Source: Spirochaetales bacterium (lineage in GTDB: Bacteria; Spirochaetota; Spirochaetia; DSM-27196; SLST01). Taken from it: a DNA stretch of 9,667 bases. Of the stretch, positions 4,693 through 9,667 are shown piece by piece; the first letter of the stretch is position 1; every line of letters begins with the position of its first letter. The notes below the pieces were generated by a model that worked only from the letters and a program-made list of their open reading frames with translations, searched no databases and was not told where the DNA came from. Location: the NCBI GenBank assembly GCA_030642995.1, contig DAOWMR010000075.1, positions 1 to 9,667 of the forward strand, given 5' to 3'. The translations under genes and the position numbers were made by a program.

Positions 4693-5985
4693 ATGGCAGC
4701 AACCCCATCCAGAAAGACAAGCGCACACATTTGGTTTCATCGGCTCTTGCGGTGGACGGTCAGTCCCATCTTCATGTGGCGATACCGGCTGAGTTCCGAG
4801 CATCAGGAGATCGTGGACAATCTCCGTCCGCCCTACATAGTCATTCCAAACCACGTCATGACCTTTGACCCCGCGCTCGTGAACTACTTCATTCCCGTGC
4901 CCGTGTACTACGTGGCGTCTGACGCAAACTTCCGCAATCCGATCTTTTCCTGGTGGCTGCGAAAAATCGGGGCCATTGCTACATCCAAAGCTGCTGATGA
5001 TTTGGCCTCGCTGCGGTTCATGCTAAAGACGTTGAAGGAACGGAAGGTGATTGGCATTTTCGCGGAAGGACAGCGCAGTTGGGACGGCGTGTCGCTCCGC
5101 ATCATTCCGTCCACCGCGAAGCTGGTCAAGCTGGCGAAAGTTCCCGTCCTGGTGTCGCTGATCAAGGGCGGCTACAAGACCATCCCGCGGTGGTCCTTTC
5201 ACACTCGGCGCGGTTGCGTGGTTATTGAACAGAAGCTTGCCGTGAGTGCCGAAGAGGTAAAGAGCCTCTCAGCCGATGAGATCACCGAGCGCATAGAATC
5301 GGCACTCGCTCACGATGATTCGGAATATCAGAACGAACGGCGCGTACCATACGTCTCGAAGCGACCCGCGGAATCTCTCCAACTCGCGCTGTTCTACTGT
5401 CCAAACTGCTCGTCTCTGAACACGATGAACAGCAGCGGCCGGCGATTTTACTGTGATGCATGTGGCTATGCAGTTGAGTTCACATCGTTCTATCGATTTC
5501 GGGCAGTTCCCGGTCCCAATTCACATCCGGTTCACTTCAGGACGATCCGAGAGTGGTCGCTAGCCCAGAATGAGTTTGTGGAACGTCACCTGCGAGAGGC
5601 CCTGGACGCCGGCACTCCAAAGGAATTCTTTGGCGATGAACATGCTCTCATGTTCACCGGTTACCGGCTCTCTCGCCTTCGTCGGCGGGGTCTGGGTCGC
5701 CTCTCATTCCACCTTGACGGCATCAGGTTCGCCCAATCAGACGATTCGCGTCAGGGACGACGGATCGCCACCCGGGACATCCGGCATGGCGGTGCTGCCG
5801 AACGGTTCTTTCCCTGGGACGAGCTGAAGGCCCTGAATGTCGTCTACCAGGATCAGCTTGAGTTCTATTTCGGGCGGACGCTCTACGTTTTCAAATCTCC
5901 CCGCCATGACACATCGGCTTACAAGTATGAACTTTGTGGCCGGATGCTCGAGGCGATGCGAAACGCGCGCTCACCGCTGCCGTGA
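4693..5985 (+). CDS. PlsC-like acyltransferase fused to a zinc ribbon and a probable PH/GRAM-like domain
   Basis: This 430-residue protein is much longer than ordinary PlsC (about 245). Residues 45-210 form a lysophospholipid/glycerophosphate acyltransferase domain. The catalytic His-x4-Asp motif is NHVMTFD at 53-59. The phosphate-binding motif is FAEGQRS at 123-129, a variant of FPEGTRS, followed by the KLAKVPVLVSLIKGGY segment at 147-161. A zinc ribbon follows with CPNC at 236-239 and CDAC at 254-257. Residues about 315-425 look like a PH/GRAM-type beta domain: FTGYRLSRL, GRLSFHLDGIRFAQ, FFPWDELKALNVVY, LEFYFGRTLYVFKSP, then a C-terminal helix. This third assignment is inference. The protein probably acylates a lysolipid at the inner membrane face. 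The start ATG 4693 has a weak AGAGAG site upstream. The gene ends in a 15-bp convergent overlap with the MFS gene. Confidence 0.85.
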   Translation: MAATPSRKTSAHIWFHRLLRWTVSPIFMWRYRLSSEHQEIVDNLRPPYIVIPNHVMTFDPALVNYFIPVPVYYVASDANFRNPIFSWWLRKIGAIATSKAADDLASLRFMLKTLKERKVIGIFAEGQRSWDGVSLRIIPSTAKLVKLAKVPVLVSLIKGGYKTIPRWSFHTRRGCVVIEQKLAVSAEEVKSLSADEITERIESALAHDDSEYQNERRVPYVSKRPAESLQLALFYCPNCSSLNTMNSSGRRFYCDACGYAVEFTSFYRFRAVPGPNSHPVHFRTIREWSLAQNEFVERHLREALDAGTPKEFFGDEHALMFTGYRLSRLRRRGLGRLSFHLDGIRFAQSDDSRQGRRIATRDIRHGGAAERFFPWDELKALNVVYQDQLEFYFGRTLYVFKSPRHDTSAYKYELCGRMLEAMRNARSPLP

Positions 5986-7164
5986 ACTCACCCGCTCAAA
6001 GATCATCACCGCCGCGAGTATGATCAGCAGGGCGGGAATGACGAGGAGGCTGAGCCGGAGCCCGGTCTGTTCGGCGATGAGGCCCATTACCCAGGATGTG
6101 AACCCAAAACCCGGGATCCCCGCCACCGAGAGCAGGATGAACAACATCGTCGAGTCAACGCGGAGCACGGTTGCGGCGTGCGACTGTATGCTGGGCCAGA
6201 AGCAGGCGATGGATAGACCGGCCGCGAACAGAAGCGCGAAGAACCCCAGCATGTCGTTCACGAGGTACGCAAAGACGCTCACCACCGCGCCGAAGAGGGC
6301 TGAAGTGATGATGAGCGGTCGAAGTCGGTTCTGTTGAACGTACCGACCAGATGCCAATCGACCCAGGACCATGCCTGCCGCGAAGGCCGCTGTTCCGAGT
6401 CCGCCGGCCCGGGCAACGGCCTGGAAGTTGAGCTGGATGTAACTCGCGCTCCAGAAGGTGAACGCACCTTCGGCCCCGCCGCCGCAGAATATGGCGAGCG
6501 CGAATATCCAGAACGCCGGCTCCCGGAGGATCGTCTTCGCGTGACGGAACGTGGTGATGCCCGAACCTGACCGTGACCGGCGTCGTTCGCGCTCGAGCCG
6601 GTACTCGTCCCGTCCGAGCACTGCGAAGAGCACACCGGAGACAACAGCGAGAGCTCCAACTCCTGCAATGAGGACCCGCCAGCTGACTCCGCGCGTGAGT
6701 AGTTCACCAGCAACCAGCACGGCCACCAGCACGCCGACTGAGAAGAATGCATTCGTCATGTTGAGGTATCGGCCGGAGTCGTTCGGGTGAACATCCTGGA
6801 TAAGCGGGTTGATCAACGCCTCGAGTAGTCCGCTTCCGAGGCCGACCAGGGTCATGCTAAGCAGCACCACCGCGTAAGCCGGGGCCAGGGCGTAGAGGAC
6901 GAGTCCCCCGCCCAGGACGAAACTCCCCACCGCCAGGACGGGGATCTTCCCCCAGCGCGCAGCGGCGAATCCGCTCGCAACGAGAACCGCCATCAGGAAT
7001 CCCGCGCGCACGGCTTCCATGCCGCCGCCTTCGGCAAGACCGAAATTGAGATCGCGTGCGAGGGTCAGCAGAATAATGGGCGTGACGACGACGCTCGAAG
7101 CGTAGGCGAAAAACCCAAACGCCCCGGCGTAGTCCAGCTTGTCAAGCTTCAGTGGTTTTGCCAT
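5971..7164 (-). CDS. MFS transporter, possibly of the FucP-like sugar branch
   Basis: This is a 397-residue major facilitator superfamily protein with about 12 hydrophobic segments in two halves. The halves are joined by a charged cytoplasmic loop, ERERRRSRSGSG, near the middle. The first half holds GFGLGSGLLE-like packing (GLGSGLLEALINPLIQD), then HPNDSGRYLNMTNAFFSVGV. This resembles the fucose-permease-like branch, in which NPL and N-x-x-x-x-F-x-x-G are conserved. The substrate could be a sugar or similar solute and cannot be fixed from sequence. The ATG is at 7162-7164, with GGGGA on the minus strand (plus 7169-7173) 5 bases before it. The stop complement is at 5971-5973, inside the end of the acyltransferase gene. 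Its 5' leader would contain the hairpin at 7188-7208. Confidence 0.88.
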   Translation of the reverse strand: MAKPLKLDKLDYAGAFGFFAYASSVVVTPIILLTLARDLNFGLAEGGGMEAVRAGFLMAVLVASGFAAARWGKIPVLAVGSFVLGGGLVLYALAPAYAVVLLSMTLVGLGSGLLEALINPLIQDVHPNDSGRYLNMTNAFFSVGVLVAVLVAGELLTRGVSWRVLIAGVGALAVVSGVLFAVLGRDEYRLERERRRSRSGSGITTFRHAKTILREPAFWIFALAIFCGGGAEGAFTFWSASYIQLNFQAVARAGGLGTAAFAAGMVLGRLASGRYVQQNRLRPLIITSALFGAVVSVFAYLVNDMLGFFALLFAAGLSIACFWPSIQSHAATVLRVDSTMLFILLSVAGIPGFGFTSWVMGLIAEQTGLRLSLLVIPALLIILAAVMIFERVSSRQR

Positions 7165-7187
7165 GCGATCCCCGATCCGCCCTCAAT

Positions 7188-7208
7188 CGGCCGGTAGTGG
7201 GCCGGCCG
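7188..7208 (-). repeat. GC-rich hairpin in the leader of the MFS gene
   Basis: CGGCCGG at 7188-7194 and CCGGCCG at 7202-7208 form a perfect 7-bp stem with a 7-base loop. It lies 24 bases before the MFS start codon in the untranslated leader and has no T-run on either strand. It is therefore more likely a leader structure or operator than a terminator. The function is unknown. Confidence 0.5.
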
Positions 7209-7231
7209 TCTGTTGATGTCATTGTCGCGCC

Positions 7232-7260
7232 ATACTACAGTCTGGCCGTGCACGCGTGCA
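7232..7260 (-). promoter_or_regulatory. 12-bp palindrome with a weak minus-strand promoter for the MFS gene
   Basis: TGCACGCGTGCA at 7249-7260 is a perfect palindrome. On the minus strand TAGTAT (plus 7232-7237) could be a -10. A 17-base spacer would put the -35 at 7255-7260, inside the palindrome, although that hexamer matches consensus poorly. A repressor on the palindrome would occlude such a promoter. The palindrome is seen directly, while the promoter is a weak guess. Confidence 0.35.
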
Positions 7261-7394
7261 ATCGATACGGCCGTTACCTCCGACGGTTCCGAGCGGCCGA
7301 TCAATCAAGCCGCCGTGTTTCGGTGCGGGCTGACATCGCCTCGATAGATAAATAAGAAAACTCGAAGTTAGCCATCGAATTTTCAATGATATCG

Positions 7395-7403
7395 TGCTAT
7401 ACT
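7395..7403 (+). promoter_or_regulatory. Extended -10 promoter element for the AAA_14/DUF4143 ATPase gene
   Basis: TGCTATACT at 7395-7403 is an extended -10 (TGn plus TATACT) in an AT-rich pocket, with only a poor -35. The expected transcription start is 7410-7412, which coincides with GTG 7411. The message would then lack a leader, and no ribosome binding site precedes either GTG 7411 or ATG 7417. Confidence 0.5.
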
Positions 7404-7410
7404 TCATCCC

Positions 7411-8562
7411 GTGCACATGATTGACAGAGAGCGTGAGCTGAGCGGGCTGACGGAGAAGATGTCGCGGTCTCCGATCACTGTCATCGTCGGTCCGCGGCAG
7501 TGTGGGAAAACCACGTTGGCCCGGATCCTGCCGGCGGATAACTACTTTGATCTGGAAGATCCGCGGAGCCTCGCACGACTGGAGGAACCCCAAACAACCC
7601 TGGAGCGGCTGACGGGCACCATCGTCATTGATGAAGTCCAGCGCAAACCTGAACTGATGCCTCTCCTGCGTTACCTGGTGGATCAGAGCGACCAGGTTCG
7701 CTATCTGCTTCTCGGAAGCGCCTCGCCGGATCTCGTCGGAGGAAGTGCGGAGACACTTGCCGGCCGGGTTTCGTACCACGAACTCGGTCCCTTCCTCCAG
7801 GATGAAATCGACGTGGTGAATTGGAGGAATCTGTGGTTGCGAGGTGGCTTTCCACGATCCTATCTCGCACCAGACGACCGCGCATCGTTCCTCTGGCGAG
7901 AGGATTTCATGCGCAGCTTCCTGGAGCGAGACATACCGCAACTGGGGATTTCCATTCCGGCGGAAACCATTCGTCGGTTCTGGGTGATGATCAGCCACTA
8001 TCACGGACAGATCGTGAATCTGTCTGAGCTCGGCCGGTCCTTTGGTGTATCCGACCACACAGTTCGTCGGTATCTGGACATCCTCGTGGGAACATTCATG
8101 ATTCGACTGCTGCCGCCCTGGTATGCAAATGTCGGGAAGCGACTGGTCAAAGCTCCAAAATTGTACATCCGTGACAGCGGGGTGTTCCACAGCCTGCAGG
8201 GGATTTCGAGCCACAGGCTTCTTGAGGAGCATCCGAAACTGGGAGCATCCTGGGAGGGCTTTGCACTGGAGCAAGCCGTCCGGCTGCTCGGCATCTCAGA
8301 TCCGTATTTCTGGCGAACCCACACCGGGGCTGAACTTGACCTGCTCTGGTTTGGTCGCGGAAAAACCTGGGGAATGGAGTTCAAGTATTCCGACGCGCCG
8401 CGAATCAGTCGTGGGCTTCGCGCTTCGATGGATGACCTGCAACCTGAACACGTCTGGATCGTCTACCCTGGACCTGAGGGTTATGAGTTGGACGACCGCG
8501 TTTCGGTGATCCCTCTGGCGAAGGTGGCTGCTGACATTGCCGGTTCTGTTTCACACGTGTGA
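7411..8562 (+). CDS. ATP-binding protein, AAA_14 domain plus DUF4143
   Basis: This 383-residue protein belongs to the widespread AAA_14/DUF4143 group of P-loop ATPases with unknown cellular role. Residues 1-130 form the ATPase domain. The Walker A is GPRQCGKT at 27-34, the Walker B is IVIDE at 71-75, and YLLLGSASPDL at 98-108 is the following sensor strand. FMRSFLERDIPQLGI at 166-180 opens the second half. A winged-helix-like segment is at about 203-223 (LSELGRSFGVSDHTVRRYL). The C-terminal DUF4143 part has a restriction-nuclease-like core: WEGFALEQ at 281-288, GAELDLLW at 306-313 and MEFKYSD at 322-328, giving a D-x(n)-E-x-K pattern. GTG 7411 or ATG 7417 may be the start; neither has a ribosome binding site. 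No partner gene is adjacent, so no system can be assigned. Confidence 0.88.
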   Translation: MHMIDRERELSGLTEKMSRSPITVIVGPRQCGKTTLARILPADNYFDLEDPRSLARLEEPQTTLERLTGTIVIDEVQRKPELMPLLRYLVDQSDQVRYLLLGSASPDLVGGSAETLAGRVSYHELGPFLQDEIDVVNWRNLWLRGGFPRSYLAPDDRASFLWREDFMRSFLERDIPQLGISIPAETIRRFWVMISHYHGQIVNLSELGRSFGVSDHTVRRYLDILVGTFMIRLLPPWYANVGKRLVKAPKLYIRDSGVFHSLQGISSHRLLEEHPKLGASWEGFALEQAVRLLGISDPYFWRTHTGAELDLLWFGRGKTWGMEFKYSDAPRISRGLRASMDDLQPEHVWIVYPGPEGYELDDRVSVIPLAKVAADIAGSVSHV

Positions 8563-8570
8563 GCAAGAAC
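8543..8570. repeat. Symmetric dyad between convergent genes, possible bidirectional terminator
   Basis: TCACACGTGTGA at 8551-8562 is a perfect 12-bp palindrome ending exactly at the ATPase stop codon. The flanks continue the symmetry: GTTCT at 8543-8547 pairs with AGAAC at 8566-8570, across one wobble pair and a two-by-two mismatch. The dyad sits just before the end of the converging beta-propeller gene at 8594. Both directions lack a clear T-run, so termination is possible but unproven. A protein binding site is the alternative. Confidence 0.45.
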
Positions 8571-8593
8571 AAGGAGCGCGGACCCGCCACACC

Positions 8594-9667
8594 CTACTCC
8601 GCATCTATTGCGTACACCTCCACCGTGTCATCCTGGAAGTTCGAGAACGCGAGTAACCTGCCGTCCGGCGACACGTCCAGCCCGGTGGGCTGATTGCCGC
8701 CGATGATAACCTCAATCACTGTGCGATTATCTGTGCGAATCACATAGACCCGCCCGTTCTCCAGACTCCTCCAGGCGTAGCCCTTCGGGTTGTTCGGGCC
8801 GCGCGTTGAGACGTAGAGATACTCGCCGTCGGGAGTCAGGTCGATTGTGTTCGCGTTGTACCAGACAGGAATCTGGTTCGTCACTTTGTCCGCGGCCAGA
8901 TCGTAGACCCACACGGCTCCAAGGGCCATGTCACTGACATAGGCAAATTCATTCAGCCCGTCTACGACGATGTGACGCGGCGAGCCGGAGGTTTCGGCGG
9001 TGGCAACGGACGTCCACGATGCGGTATCAACGCGCATGATTTCGCCGCTGTCGTAGAACGTCGCAAGGAGGGAGGCGCCGTCGGAGGTGAAGGCCAATCC
9101 ACGCGGTGTAACGCCGCCGGGGATGACGCGCCGCTCGTGGAGGAGCGTGTCCGAGTCCATGATGGACACATCATGGCTGAGCCAGTTGGAGACAGCAATC
9201 TGCCTGCCATCCGGCGAGAGGGCAATGACCTTGGGCCATCTTCCCCCGGTCGTCGCAGACCGCAGGAGCCGCGGCAGATTCGCCGACTCGGCCTCGGCCG
9301 GTGGCGAGATCAATGACATCCATCCCGTCATTGCCGAGGAGCGGGACGAAGATCCGGCTGCCGTCCAGCGTGAACACAACCTGTTTTGGCTGTCGACCGG
9401 TTTGATAGGTCGCGGCTGATCTCAATGGAATGGGCGCCATATGTGATCGGGATCTCAGTAACCGTTGCGCCGGGGGCAGACGCAAACCCCACAGCCTCGC
9501 CGTCAACAGATAGCTGCGCATCCTCGTGGACCCCGCGGACGGTCAGAAAAAACGTGCGCGGCAGCAATGCGATGGAGATTGCTTGGGCGGCCTCAACTAC
9601 CTTCCACGCCGGGTGGTAGCCTGTCCGTTCGGCCCTGATCACGTTGCCGGGTCGGGCTTCGGTCCGA
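8594..9667 (-). pseudogene. PEGA plus YVTN beta-propeller protein gene, two frameshifts, 5' end outside window
   Basis: Homology runs through three minus-strand frames. The first, open from the window edge to about 9410, ends one PEGA-like repeat (NVIRAERTGYHPAWKV). It then shows a second one: FFLTVRGVHEDAQLSVDGEA, then PITYGAHSIEISRD. From about 9415 to 9300 the second frame carries TYQTGRQPKQVVFTLDGSRI, then VPLLGNDGMDVIDLATG. From about 9300 the third frame continues as a YVTN/SMP-30-like propeller with repeated SPDGR-type turns: ALSPDGRQIAVSNW, TSDGASLLATFYDSG, TPDGEYLYVSTRG and VSPDGRLLAFSNFQDDTVEV. It stops at 8594-8596. Each shift fits one extra base or two lost bases. PEGA and propeller parts usually occur in exported or envelope proteins. 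The signal peptide would lie upstream of the window. Sequence error cannot be excluded, in which case this is an intact gene. Confidence 0.78.

Noticed and set aside
7219..8274. 351-residue open frame on the minus strand opposite the ATPase
   Set aside because: It covers clear Walker A and B motifs of the plus-strand gene, shows no domain of its own, and runs into the promoter region.
1..9667. CRISPR arrays, tRNA or rRNA genes, insertion sequences, prophage or defence islands
   Set aside because: No regular repeats, cloverleaf-like segments, transposase motifs or phage proteins were seen. The DUF4143 ATPase and the toxin-antitoxin remnant alone do not make a defence system.

Overview
The window is GC-rich bacterial DNA with short intergenic gaps and a few AT-rich promoter pockets. 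Several genes use, or may use, GTG starts. The set of families fits a high-GC Gram-negative bacterium: bacterial-type ProRS, a YghZ-type aldo/keto reductase, a large PlsC-like acyltransferase with a zinc ribbon, and a PEGA plus YVTN beta-propeller protein. Spirochaetota is one possibility, but this is a low-confidence guess because no ribosomal RNA or other decisive marker is present.

Left part (1-2568). The 3' end of proS is followed after 12 bases by an intact YghZ-like aldo/keto reductase, probably in one operon. An exported alpha/beta hydrolase, resembling class 2 lipases and PhaZ7-like depolymerases, then starts with its own promoter and a GTG codon.

Middle part (2569-4692). An AT-rich dyad and a good ribosome binding site lead into the wreck of an NAD(P)-binding SDR/epimerase gene. 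Its Rossmann N-terminus is joined out of frame to its C-terminus, with the middle missing. An intact TetR regulator follows immediately. Next come a 15-codon leader ORF with a consensus ribosome binding site, a small PLDc_N-type membrane protein, and a RelBE/ParDE-type toxin-antitoxin pair. The antitoxin of that pair is intact, but the toxin carries two one-base frameshifts.

Right part (4693-9667). A 430-residue acyltransferase fusion (PlsC, zinc ribbon, probable PH/GRAM-like C-terminus) has a promoter with a perfect 13-bp palindrome in its spacer. It ends in a 15-bp tail-to-tail overlap with a minus-strand MFS transporter. A divergent intergenic region with a hairpin and a 12-bp palindrome separates the transporter from an AAA_14/DUF4143 ATPase that may be translated leaderless. 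The window ends with a minus-strand PEGA plus YVTN beta-propeller gene, also broken by two frameshifts and running off the edge.

The genes do not form one pathway. This looks like ordinary chromosomal sequence with a cluster of decaying accessory genes. I see no clear new multi-gene system. The best leads are the acyltransferase fusion with its operator-like palindrome, the leader ORF before the PLDc_N protein, and the three broken loci.
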